From positions 1 through 57,118 of the forward strand of contig NZ_JANLGI010000021.1 of the NCBI RefSeq assembly GCF_024655635.1: a stretch of 57,118 bases of DNA. The letters are read 5' to 3'. Under the pieces are notes generated by a model. That model was not told the DNA's origin and did not search any database. It saw nothing but the letters and a program-made list of their open reading frames with translations. This document shows positions 7,317 to 15,378 of this stretch, in pieces. Both the position numbers and the translations under genes were made by a program. Each line of letters starts with the position of its first letter. Position 1 is the stretch's first letter. This stretch comes from Allobosea sp. 47.2.35 (lineage in GTDB: Bacteria; Pseudomonadota; Alphaproteobacteria; Rhizobiales; Beijerinckiaceae).

Positions 7317-8501
7317 ATGCATGACCTGACACTTTGCGTTCACCACCCGGCCGTCAACGAGGAGGGCTATGCCTCGCTCGCCGTGCCGACGCACCGCGCC
7401 TCGACCATCGTCTATCCCGATGGCGCGAGCTTCATGGCCCGTAAGTACCGCGGCTTCGACGGCTATACCTATGGGCTGCACGGCACCCCGACGACGCGCA
7501 CGCTCGAAGCGCAACTGACGGTGCTGCACGATGGCGCCCGCACCGTGCTCGTGCCCTCCGGGCAGGCGGCGGTCACCATCGTCATGCTGTCGGTGCTGAT
7601 GCCCGGCGACAAGGTGCTGATCCCCGACCATGTCTATCCGCCGGTACGCAGCTTCTGTGCCGAGTATCTCGAACCGCGCGGCATCGCCTATGGCGTCTAC
7701 GATCCGCTGATCGGGGCCGGCATCTCCGATCTCATCGACGAGACGGTCAAACTGGTCTGGGTCGAGTCTCCCGGCTCGAACACGATGGAGGTGCAGGACG
7801 TTTCCGCCATCGCCGCGGCGGCCAAGGCCAAGGGCGCGCTCGTCGGCTGCGACAACACCTGGGCGACACCGCTGATCTTCAAGCCGCTGGAGCATGGCGC
7901 CGATTTCGCCTGCGAGGCGCTGACCAAATATGTCGGCGGCCATTCCGACCTGCTTCTGGGCTCGGTGACGGTCAGGGATATGGCGCTGCGCCAGAAGATG
8001 AAGGAGGTCCTGCGCGGCTTCGGCGTCGGCGTCTCACCGGACGAATGCCAGCTCGCGCTGCGCGGCATCGAGACCATGGGCTTGCGCGTCGCCCATATGG
8101 GCGGGGTCTCCGAGGATTTCGCCCGCCGGCTCGTCGATCATCCGATGGTCGAGCGCGTGCTGCATCCGGCCCTGCCCTCCAGCCCCGGCCACGCGATCTG
8201 GAAGCGCGACATGGGCCGCTCGTCCGGCCTGTTCAGCCTCGTGCTGAAGCCTGTCGATGACGACACCATGAGCGCGGCCCTGAGCGCGCTCCGCGTCTTC
8301 GCGATCGGCGCCTCCTGGGGCGGCACGCGCAGCCTCGTCGCGCCGCAGGCGATCGCGCCGGACCGGACCGCCACTGCCTGGACCGCGAAAGGTCCGCTGC
8401 TGCGCATCAGCATCGGGCTCGAGGAGCCGAACGAACTCTGGGCCGATCTAAGCCGATTGCTGTCGGTGCTCGGGCAAGCCTCCGCAAGCAAGGCCGCCTG
8501 A
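7317..8501 (+). CDS. metC: Cystathionine beta-lyase (PLP-dependent)
   Basis: A 394-residue Cys/Met-metabolism PLP enzyme. It would cleave cystathionine to homocysteine, pyruvate and ammonia in the cytosol. Visible features: YTYGLHGTPTTRTLE near residue 52, SGQAAVTIVML near 81, CDNTWATP with the PLP-binding Asp179, and EALTKYVGGHSD with the PLP lysine Lys204. Length and the RSLVAPQ C-terminal segment fit the beta-lyase group rather than gamma-synthases, although other beta-lyase activities on cysteine conjugates cannot be excluded. A LysR gene lies upstream and a binding protein gene downstream, separated by a strong hairpin at 8532-8560. Confidence 0.87.
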   Translation: MHDLTLCVHHPAVNEEGYASLAVPTHRASTIVYPDGASFMARKYRGFDGYTYGLHGTPTTRTLEAQLTVLHDGARTVLVPSGQAAVTIVMLSVLMPGDKVLIPDHVYPPVRSFCAEYLEPRGIAYGVYDPLIGAGISDLIDETVKLVWVESPGSNTMEVQDVSAIAAAAKAKGALVGCDNTWATPLIFKPLEHGADFACEALTKYVGGHSDLLLGSVTVRDMALRQKMKEVLRGFGVGVSPDECQLALRGIETMGLRVAHMGGVSEDFARRLVDHPMVERVLHPALPSSPGHAIWKRDMGRSSGLFSLVLKPVDDDTMSAALSALRVFAIGASWGGTRSLVAPQAIAPDRTATAWTAKGPLLRISIGLEEPNELWADLSRLLSVLGQASASKAA

Positions 8502-8531
8502 CGAGAAGCAGCGTCAAGACTGCAACGACGA

Positions 8532-8560
8532 GGTCACGGCGCGACGCCCGCGCCGTGACC
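8532..8560. terminator. Strong hairpin after metC
   Basis: GGTCACGGCGCG (8532-8543) and CGCGCCGTGACC (8549-8560) form a perfect 12-bp stem with a 5-base loop, 31 bases after the metC stop and 55 bases before the binding protein start. No T run follows. It may end most metC transcripts while allowing some read-through into the next gene. Confidence 0.6.
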
Positions 8561-8614
8561 GGAGGATTTGCCCGAAGACGGCCTCCGAACCACAAAAAGC
8601 GAAGGGGAATGACC

Positions 8615-9637
8615 ATGAAGACGCTCTTCACCGGGCTGGGCGCAGCCCTCACGGCGGCCTGCCTCGCGGCGCAGCCCGCGGCCGCCGACACGCTCAAGAC
8701 GATCCGCGACCGCGGCAAGATCATCTGCGGCACCAGCACCGGCGTCGCCGGTTTCTCGACTCAGGATGCCAATGGCCGCTGGCAGGGCTTCGATATCGAT
8801 ATCTGCCGCGCGCTCGCGGTCGTGATCTTCAACGACACGGAGAAAGCCTCGTTCGTGCCGCTGACCTCGAAGGATCGCCTGATCGCGTTGCAAGCCGGCG
8901 AGGTCGACGTGCTGCCCCGTACGACGACCTGGACGCTGGCGCGCAATTCCGGCCAGGGCGTCACCTTCACCGGCGTGAACTACTATGACGGCCAGGGCTT
9001 CATGGTGCCGAAGAAGCTCGGTGTCGCCAGTGCTAGCAAGCTCGACGGCGCCTCGATCTGCGTCGCGCAGGGCACGACGAGCGAGCTCAACCTCGCCGAT
9101 TATTTCCGCCGCACGAAGATGAAATACGAGGTCGCGGCCTTCGGCACCTCGGAGGATGCTCTGAAGGCGTATGAGTCCGGGCGCTGCGACGCCTATACGA
9201 CCGACGTGTCCGCCCTCTCGGCCAATCTGCTGAAGTTTCGCGACCCGGGCGAGCATCTGGTGCTGCCCGAGGTGATCTCGAAGGAGCCGCTCGGCCCCTG
9301 GGTGCGCAGCGGCGACGATACCTGGTTCAACCTGGTGCGCTGGACGCTGTTCGCCCTGATCAATGCCGAGGAGCTCGGCGTGACCAAGGCCAATGTCCGG
9401 GAGCTGGCGGAAACTTCGGCCAATCCCGAGATCCGCCGCTTCCTCGGCAAGGACGGGAAATATGGCGAAGCGCTCGGCGTCTCCAATGACTGGACTATCA
9501 GGATCATCGCCGCCGTCGGCAATTATGGTGAGAGCTTCGAGCGCAATCTCGGCATGAATTCGCCGATGAAGCTCCAGCGTGGTCCGAACGCACTCTGGAC
9601 GGAAGGCGGACTGCAATACTCGCCCCCGTTCCGCTAA
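8615..9637 (+). CDS. Amino acid ABC transporter substrate-binding protein (AapJ-like)
   Basis: ATG 8615 fits the AAGGGGA ribosome site better than the ATG six bases upstream. The 340-residue product has a Sec leader ending QPAAA and a family-3 solute-binding fold: IICGTSTGVAGFS, WQGFDIDICRALAVVIF, VISKEPLGPWVR and NYGESFERNLG. It is clearly paralogous to the protein at 2404-3429 and likewise has no permease or ATPase neighbour. Being next to metC suggests cystine, cystathionine or another sulfur amino acid as ligand, which is inference from context only. Confidence 0.88.
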   Translation: MKTLFTGLGAALTAACLAAQPAAADTLKTIRDRGKIICGTSTGVAGFSTQDANGRWQGFDIDICRALAVVIFNDTEKASFVPLTSKDRLIALQAGEVDVLPRTTTWTLARNSGQGVTFTGVNYYDGQGFMVPKKLGVASASKLDGASICVAQGTTSELNLADYFRRTKMKYEVAAFGTSEDALKAYESGRCDAYTTDVSALSANLLKFRDPGEHLVLPEVISKEPLGPWVRSGDDTWFNLVRWTLFALINAEELGVTKANVRELAETSANPEIRRFLGKDGKYGEALGVSNDWTIRIIAAVGNYGESFERNLGMNSPMKLQRGPNALWTEGGLQYSPPFR

Positions 9638-9650
9638 GCGATCCGGCGCA

Positions 9651-9687
9651 GTGAAAAGCGGGCGAGGCTGCCTCGCCTGCTCTTCAC
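9651..9687. terminator. Long bidirectional terminator hairpin
   Basis: Nested arms GTGAAAAGC + GGCGAGG (9651-9667) and CCTCGCC + GCTCTTCAC (9671-9687) fold around the loop CTG with one A:C-type mismatch and one unpaired position. It lies between the convergent binding protein gene and the CopC-CopD gene, ending two bases before the latter's stop codon. Confidence 0.75.
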
Positions 9688-9688
9688 C

Positions 9689-11278
9689 TCAAGGGCGGAT
9701 CACGACGACATCCTTGATCCGCCGCATCTCGAAATCCGAGATCAGGATTTCGAGCTCGACCTCCCAGCGACCGGCCACCGGCAAGGTCAGGGCGTCGATC
9801 CGCCAGATGCCGTCCTGCCCCAGCCGCGCCCGGCGCTCGATCGGCTCGATGCCGGCCGCAGCGTTGCTGAAGCCGAGGTTCAGTTCCTTCGCCGGCAAGG
9901 GGCCGAATTCACCATTCATCAGGACGATCTCGACCGCGACAGGCCCTGCCCGGCCGGGCGTGACCGTGACATCCGCCATCGCCTGCAAGGTGTGGATATG
10001 GACGGCAGCCGGCTGCGCCTGCGCCGCCAGGATCGCCCGCGGCGGCGGCGTGAAGCGCCAGAGCGCCGCCGTGCCGAGGATCACGACCAGCGCCGCCAGC
10101 TCGACGGCGATGATGCGGGTCATGACGCGCGCAGCCGGGAGCTCGCCGGCCTCGACCTGCCGCGTCAGGCGCCAGCGGTTGAAGCCCGCCAGCAGGAAGA
10201 CGAAGCCGACGAGTGCGAGCTTGGCGAGAAGGACCCGGCCATAGGCCGTCGCGAGCAGCGCGGCCGGCGTCTCAACCTGCACCCAGGCCAGGACCGCGCC
10301 GCTGAGCAGAAGCGCGGCGACGACGAACGCGATGCCGGAGGAGAAGCGCCGCAACGCGCCTCTTCCCGCCTCGCTCCGTAAAGTCAGCGCGAGCGGGAAC
10401 AATGCCCCGACCCAGGCGGCGATCGCGCTCGCATGCAGGAACACGGCCGGGCGCATCAGCCATTGCGGAGACGCGGCGCTGGCATGGCCACTGCTCGCGA
10501 GTGCGAGGCCGACGAACAGCACCGAGAGGAGGCCGACTCTGCTCGCTCCCGTTGCCGGTCGGCGGATGCCGACGAAGGCCAACGCCAGGGCGATGGCCGC
10601 AAGAATGACGGTCCAGAGATAGCTGGTCGCCGCAGCGGCTTTCCAGATAGCCGGTTGGAAGAGGGCACCAAGCGAAGCCCCGAGCGCGTCGAGCCCCTGA
10701 GCACCGAGTGCGACCGGCAAGCTGAGCATGCCGATACTTGCCATCGCCGTTGCGAAAACTCTGGCCCCACCGCCGAGCGGCCCGACCCATGCCCGGCTCG
10801 CCGCCGCTCCGCAGCCAAGGAACAAGCCGAGATAGAGCCCGAAGCGGCTTAGCCAGACCAGAAACCGGACCGACCTGTCGGCTTGCTCGCCGAGATCGGG
10901 CGCCGCGCCGCCGGGCGCGCCGACCGCGAAGACCAGTGCGCCGCCGACGGGGTGGCCGTCCTCAGAGACCACGCGCCAGCTCAGTGCATAGGTGCCGTTG
11001 GCAAGCGCGGCGGGAAGCTCGATCGCAACGGTACGGTCCTTCAGGGCGAAGCGGCCGAGAACCTGCGATCCGCCATCCGGCCCGACGAGCCGCAGCGCCA
11101 AAGGCGAGACAGGCTCGCTAAAGACGAGATTGATCTGCTGCGGAGCAGCGGCGAGCACGCTGCCATCGGCCGGCGTCGCGCTGTTCAGCGCGGCATGGCT
11201 CCAGCCGAGGCGAGGCGCTCCGGCGCAGGCCAGCAGGACGAGAACGAACAGCACGCAACGGTTCAATCGGATCGACAT
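9689..11278 (-). CDS. CopC-CopD fusion copper resistance/uptake protein
   Basis: ATG 11278 starts a 529-residue protein whose leader ends WS just before His28, leaving histidine as the first mature residue, as expected for the CopC copper site. Residues 28-120 are the CopC domain (HAALNSATPADG, FSEPVSPLALRLVGPDG, DGHPVGGALVF). A CopD-type membrane domain of about eight helices follows (PQWLMRPAVFLHASAIAAWVG in the middle), and the last 90 residues form an extra beta-rich domain of YtkA/CopC-tail type. The family moves or binds copper at the inner membrane. It is the last gene of the copper module, 47 bases after the YcnI-like gene. Confidence 0.87.
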   Translation of the reverse strand: MSIRLNRCVLFVLVLLACAGAPRLGWSHAALNSATPADGSVLAAAPQQINLVFSEPVSPLALRLVGPDGGSQVLGRFALKDRTVAIELPAALANGTYALSWRVVSEDGHPVGGALVFAVGAPGGAAPDLGEQADRSVRFLVWLSRFGLYLGLFLGCGAAASRAWVGPLGGGARVFATAMASIGMLSLPVALGAQGLDALGASLGALFQPAIWKAAAATSYLWTVILAAIALALAFVGIRRPATGASRVGLLSVLFVGLALASSGHASAASPQWLMRPAVFLHASAIAAWVGALFPLALTLRSEAGRGALRRFSSGIAFVVAALLLSGAVLAWVQVETPAALLATAYGRVLLAKLALVGFVFLLAGFNRWRLTRQVEAGELPAARVMTRIIAVELAALVVILGTAALWRFTPPPRAILAAQAQPAAVHIHTLQAMADVTVTPGRAGPVAVEIVLMNGEFGPLPAKELNLGFSNAAAGIEPIERRARLGQDGIWRIDALTLPVAGRWEVELEILISDFEMRRIKDVVVIRP

Positions 11279-11325
11279 GGCGCATCCTCGTGGTGGAGCG
11301 CCGGAGCGCTCCACCACTGACGGGG

Positions 11326-11838
11326 TCACTTGGCGGGCGTGAGCTTCACGCCGGGAGCGGGGAACTTGTAATCGTCCGCGACCTTGCCGGTGGCGGGGAT
11401 CTCGATCCAGCGCTCGGCGGCGCCGCCCTCGCATTCCTGCACGACCGGAACGTAAAGCGTGGTGTCGGCCTTCAGATCCTTGGTGAGATAGCCGCGCAGC
11501 ACGAACTCGTCATAGTGCTCGTCGAGCAGCTTGCCGCCGCTCCAGACCACTTCCTTCACACCCTCAGCGGTCGGCGTGCCGTAATAGTCATAGGACTTCT
11601 CGTACTTCCCCTTGACCGTTTCGAGGGTCCAGCCGGGCTTCGGCATCGGCTTCACCGCGATGACCCCCTCCGGAATCTGGACGCGAACCTTCGTGGTCGC
11701 AGCGCCCTTGCAGCCATGCGGCACGCGCAGCACCGCCTTGTAGGTCGCGCCCACGGGGGCCGACTGGTTTTCGAGTGTGACATGGGCCAGCGCCGGGCCG
11801 GCCGCGACGAGACCCGCGAGGGCGAGAAGATACTTCAT
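11326..11838 (-). CDS. YcnI-like copper-binding protein (DUF1775)
   Basis: ATG 11838 gives a 170-residue exported protein with leader MKYLLALAGLVAAGPALA and mature N-terminal His-Val-Thr-Leu-Glu. A histidine as first mature residue and a conserved tryptophan (VVWSGG) are the known copper-site features of YcnI/DUF1775 proteins. Other family segments are VRVPHGCKGAATTKVRVQIP-like strands and DEHYDEFVLRG. An upstream in-frame extension to 12021 is rejected because it makes this clear signal peptide internal. The gene precedes the CopC-CopD fusion, matching the YcnI-CopCD pairing known in other bacteria. Confidence 0.87.
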   Translation of the reverse strand: MKYLLALAGLVAAGPALAHVTLENQSAPVGATYKAVLRVPHGCKGAATTKVRVQIPEGVIAVKPMPKPGWTLETVKGKYEKSYDYYGTPTAEGVKEVVWSGGKLLDEHYDEFVLRGYLTKDLKADTTLYVPVVQECEGGAAERWIEIPATGKVADDYKFPAPGVKLTPAK

Positions 11839-12131
11839 GACATATATCCTTGGTGAGGAAAGCCGCTCACGCGGCGGGGATGCGACAGGCGGACGGCCTG
11901 CCGAATGGGAGAGCGGGCGAGAGTGGAAGCCGGTTGCGGCCGAGGCCCTGACAGGGCCGATCAGCGCAACGCCGACGGCGCATGCGCCGCCCGCGAAGCG
12001 AGCCTGGTGATGGGATGGCATGGCACCGGGTTCCGCGCCGTCACGGCGTCGGATCGGCTCAGAGAGCCCTCACGACGGCCGGCGGCAGGCTGAAGACAGC
12101 CGTCGCAGACGCCGTGGCGCCGGACGGCGGC

Positions 12132-12524
12132 TCAGGCGAGAGCGGGCGGTGCGCGCGGGTTGCCGGGCGAGTGGTCGGAAAGGAAGCCAACGGGCCGGTC
12201 GAGACGGCGGGCAAAGGCGACGACATCGGCCGGCCGCTGCGACAGGATCTGGAAATCGGACTGGACCGGATCAGCCCCGGCGAGCATCGGGCAGCCGGCC
12301 GTGCAGCAGCTCATGCCGGCATGGTTCTGCGCCTTGTCGTGATCGCCGCCGGCGCTTGCTTCCCCGCTCGGCGCGCAATGGGTCAGCGCGAGCGTCCGGT
12401 CGAGCGAGAGCGCGTTGGCATAGCTGCCTGCCGCAAAGCCGGCGAACAGCGCCTGGACCACGAGCAGATAGGCCGCGAGAATCGCGACCCAGGACCTGCC
12501 ACGTGATGATGCGCGTTGCTGCAC
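12132..12524 (-). CDS. DUF2946-like Cys/His/Met-rich exported protein
   Basis: GTG 12524, after GGGAGAG, starts a 130-residue protein. A hydrophobic segment at residues 14-36 (SWVAILAAYLLVVQALFAGF) acts as a signal or anchor. The exposed part has a probable metal-binding cluster: THCAPSGEASAGGDHDKAQ, then HAGMSCCTAGCPM, with four cysteines, several histidines and methionines. DUF2946-type proteins of this design occur with copper genes. It lies upstream of the YcnI-like and CopC-CopD genes on the same strand, with a 293-base gap before the former, so it may be transcribed separately. Copper binding is inference. Confidence 0.65.
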   Translation of the reverse strand: MQQRASSRGRSWVAILAAYLLVVQALFAGFAAGSYANALSLDRTLALTHCAPSGEASAGGDHDKAQNHAGMSCCTAGCPMLAGADPVQSDFQILSQRPADVVAFARRLDRPVGFLSDHSPGNPRAPPALA

Positions 12525-12609
12525 GAGAACTCTCCCGCACCATGCATAGCCTGCGAAGCGGGATCGCGGAAGCGACAGAAGGTCACAAGGCCAGACGATC
12601 CCATGCGGG

Positions 12610-14964
12610 TCAGGCCTTCGCGTGAATGGCCTTCCAGATCGCCAACGGCGTCGCCGGCATGTCGATATGGCGCACGCCATGAGGCGAGAGGGCATCGACG
12701 ACCGCGTTCATCACGGATGGCAGCGAGCCGGCGCAGCCGGCCTCGCCGCAGCCCTTGGCGCCGACCGGGTTGGTGCGGGTCGGCACACCCTCGCTGATGA
12801 AGGTGAAGAAGGGCACATCCGCGGCGCGCGGCATCGCGTAGTCCATGTAGGAGCCGGTCAGGAGCTGGCCGTTCTCGTCATAGGAGGTCATCTCGCAGAG
12901 CGCCTGGCCGATGCCCTGCACGACGCCGCCATGGAGCTGCCCCTCGACGATCATCGGGTTCACCAGGACCCCGAAATCATTGACCATGACATAGCTGGCG
13001 ATCTCGACATGGCCGGTATCGGAATCAATCTCGACCTCGGCGATATGGCAGCCATTCGGATAGGCCGATGGCGCGGCCTTGAAGACGTGATCGACATCGA
13101 GCGTTTGCGGTAGATCCTCCGGCAGCGACGCGCCCATCTGCAGCTTCCGGGCGAGTTCCATGATACCGATCGAGCGGTCGGTTCCGGCGATGGCGAAGCG
13201 CCCATCGGTGAACTCGATATCGGCGGCGGCGGCCTCCAGGAAATGGGCACTGAGCAGCTTGCCCTTCTCGATGACACGCTCGCTCGCCTCGATGATCGCC
13301 GAGCCGCTCGCCATGATCGATTTCGAGCCGCCGGTGCCGCCGCCCGCAATCAGGCGGTCACTGTCGCCCTGCACCAGCCTGATCCTGTCGAAGGGCACGC
13401 CGAGCTGGCTGGTCAGGACCTGGGCAAAAGGCGTCCAGTGCCCTTGCCCGTAGTCGAGGGTGCCCGTGACGATGGTGACGGTTCCGTCCGGCTCGAAATG
13501 GATGCCGCCCATCTCGTTGCTCGGCGGGGCGGTGACCTCGAGATAGCAGCCGATGCCGCGGCCGCGCAGCTTGCCGGCCTTGTGGCTGACGCGTTCGCGC
13601 GCCCGATAGCCCTTCCAGTCGGCCGCCTCCAGCGCACGGGCGAAGAGCGCCGGGAAGTCGCCGCTGTCATAGACCGTGCCGATCGGGGTCTGCCATGGCA
13701 ATTGCCCGGGCCCGATCAGGTTGCGTTGCCGGATGACGGCGCGGTCGATCCCCATCTCACGGGCGGCAGTGTCGATCAGCCGCTCCATGAAATAGTTGCC
13801 CTCGGGGCGCCCGGCCCCGCGATAGGCCGCAATCGGCACGGTGTTGGTGACGGCACAGCGCGTCTGCACCTCGACCAGCGGCGTGCGGTACATGCCGACA
13901 CTGTTCTTGCCGATGTTCAGCGTCGCCATCAGCGGGCCGGGCGACGTGAGATAGCCGCCCATATTGCCGAAGCCGGTGAAGCGCGTCGCGAGGAAACGGC
14001 CGCGCGCATCGAGGGCCAGCTCCGCGTCGAACATCATGTCGCGGCCGTGATGGTCGGAGACGAAGCTTTCGGAGCGCTGGTCGGCCCATTTCACCGGCTT
14101 CTTCAGGAGGCGCGCCGCGTGGAGCAGCACGACATATTCCGGGAACACGGCCGACTTCATGCCGAAGGACCCGCCGACATGGCCAGTGATGAGGTGCATC
14201 CGCTCCTGCGGCACGCCCATCGCCGCCGCGAGGTTGTTGCGCATGCCGAAGGCGCCCTGGCTCGGCGCATGGAGCGTGTAGCGCTTCGTCTTGCGGTCAT
14301 AGGTGCCGACCGCCGCACGCGGCTCGATCGGGTTCACGATGATGCGGTTGTTGACGATCCGCACCTTCGCGACATGAGCCGCCCCGGCAAAGGCGGCAGC
14401 GACCTTGCCGGCATCGCCGAAATGGTAGTCGAGGATCAGATTGCCCGGGACGTCGTCGAAGAGCTGGGGCGCATCGGGGGCGAGCGCCGCCTCGGCGGAG
14501 GTGACCGCGGGCAGGATGTCGATATCGAGCGAGACCGCCTCGGCGGCATCGCGCGCCTGCTGCACTGTCCGGGCGACGACCATGGCGACGGGATCACCGA
14601 CGAAGCGCACCTTGTCCGCCGTCAGCGCGTGGCGGATCGGCTTCCTCATCGCGGACCCGTCGCGGTTCGGCAGGTCCACCGCGCATTTCAGCGCGCCATA
14701 GCCCTGCCCTTCGAGGTCCCCGGCCGTGTAGATCGCGACGACGCCCTTCATCGCCCGCGCGTCGGCCGTGTCGATGCCGCGAATAATGCCATGCGCGTGC
14801 GGGCTGCGGACGAAGACGGCATAGAGCTGGCCGTCCAGCGAGAGATCGTCGGTATAGCGCCCCTCGCCGCGCACGAGGGTCGCATCCTCCTTGCGGGGGA
14901 GCGACTGGCCGATGCCGGCGGCGCGTCCGGCCAGATGGTCAGGCTTGGAAACATGCATGTTCAT
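12610..14964 (-). CDS. Xanthine dehydrogenase-family molybdopterin-binding large subunit
   Basis: A 784-residue protein with the two parts of the molybdenum hydroxylase large subunit: the aldehyde oxidase a/b hammerhead domain (GRYTDDLSLDGQLYAVFVRSPHAH) and the molybdopterin-binding domain. The active-site loop AYRGAGRPEG marks the form II (non-CO-oxidising) CoxL-like group; true CO dehydrogenases have AYRCSFR. The catalytic glutamate is in VGAKGCGEAGC near residue 730. These enzymes oxidise aldehydes, purines or N-heterocycles and normally need an iron-sulfur and often an FAD subunit, neither of which is encoded nearby. Substrate unknown. Confidence 0.88.
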   Translation of the reverse strand: MNMHVSKPDHLAGRAAGIGQSLPRKEDATLVRGEGRYTDDLSLDGQLYAVFVRSPHAHGIIRGIDTADARAMKGVVAIYTAGDLEGQGYGALKCAVDLPNRDGSAMRKPIRHALTADKVRFVGDPVAMVVARTVQQARDAAEAVSLDIDILPAVTSAEAALAPDAPQLFDDVPGNLILDYHFGDAGKVAAAFAGAAHVAKVRIVNNRIIVNPIEPRAAVGTYDRKTKRYTLHAPSQGAFGMRNNLAAAMGVPQERMHLITGHVGGSFGMKSAVFPEYVVLLHAARLLKKPVKWADQRSESFVSDHHGRDMMFDAELALDARGRFLATRFTGFGNMGGYLTSPGPLMATLNIGKNSVGMYRTPLVEVQTRCAVTNTVPIAAYRGAGRPEGNYFMERLIDTAAREMGIDRAVIRQRNLIGPGQLPWQTPIGTVYDSGDFPALFARALEAADWKGYRARERVSHKAGKLRGRGIGCYLEVTAPPSNEMGGIHFEPDGTVTIVTGTLDYGQGHWTPFAQVLTSQLGVPFDRIRLVQGDSDRLIAGGGTGGSKSIMASGSAIIEASERVIEKGKLLSAHFLEAAAADIEFTDGRFAIAGTDRSIGIMELARKLQMGASLPEDLPQTLDVDHVFKAAPSAYPNGCHIAEVEIDSDTGHVEIASYVMVNDFGVLVNPMIVEGQLHGGVVQGIGQALCEMTSYDENGQLLTGSYMDYAMPRAADVPFFTFISEGVPTRTNPVGAKGCGEAGCAGSLPSVMNAVVDALSPHGVRHIDMPATPLAIWKAIHAKA

Positions 14965-15378
14965 CGCAAGGCACCACAGTCGAGTGAAGGCCGGAGCGGT
15001 GATCCCAGGCGGATCGACAAAAAGCGCTTCGACCTTTCGCGGGCGGCGTCCGGCTTTCAGAAGCCACCCGGCTGTGGACGATCATAGGCATCCCGGAGCC
15101 CATTGGCGCCTGTTTCGTTGGCATGGCTCCATTGCGAACGACACGGCAACCGGTGCAGCGCAGTGCCGCCGGGCAGAATGCGGGCCTCCCACGCAATCAT
15201 CCAGAACGTGAATGGAGAGCATCCAGAGATTTAATTTCATGAAGGTCGGAGTGACCCATATTCTGGTCGAAAAGGCGCTTCGCCGGCTCCCACCCTGCCG
15301 CGAACGTGTCCGAGGCCATTGCCCATTTGCCGCGACGGTCGAACGACGGCAGGGGTCCCGACGGAGCAGAACCCAGCC
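14965..15378. other. Divergent intergenic region without a supported gene
   Basis: About 414 bases between the divergently transcribed molybdenum hydroxylase gene and the MFS gene. Promoters for both must lie here. Short open frames exist on both strands but none has a ribosome site plus recognisable product. The GC content is close to that of the flanks. I see no strong inverted repeat. Confidence 0.5.

Noticed and set aside
11839..12021. N-terminal extension of the YcnI-like protein
   Set aside because: It would bury a perfect signal peptide in the middle of the protein. The start at 11838 leaves His as the first mature residue as the family requires.
13243..15087. 614-codon open frame on the plus strand
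   Set aside because: It lies antisense to the molybdenum hydroxylase gene, which has clear active-site motifs. Long antisense frames are common at this GC content.
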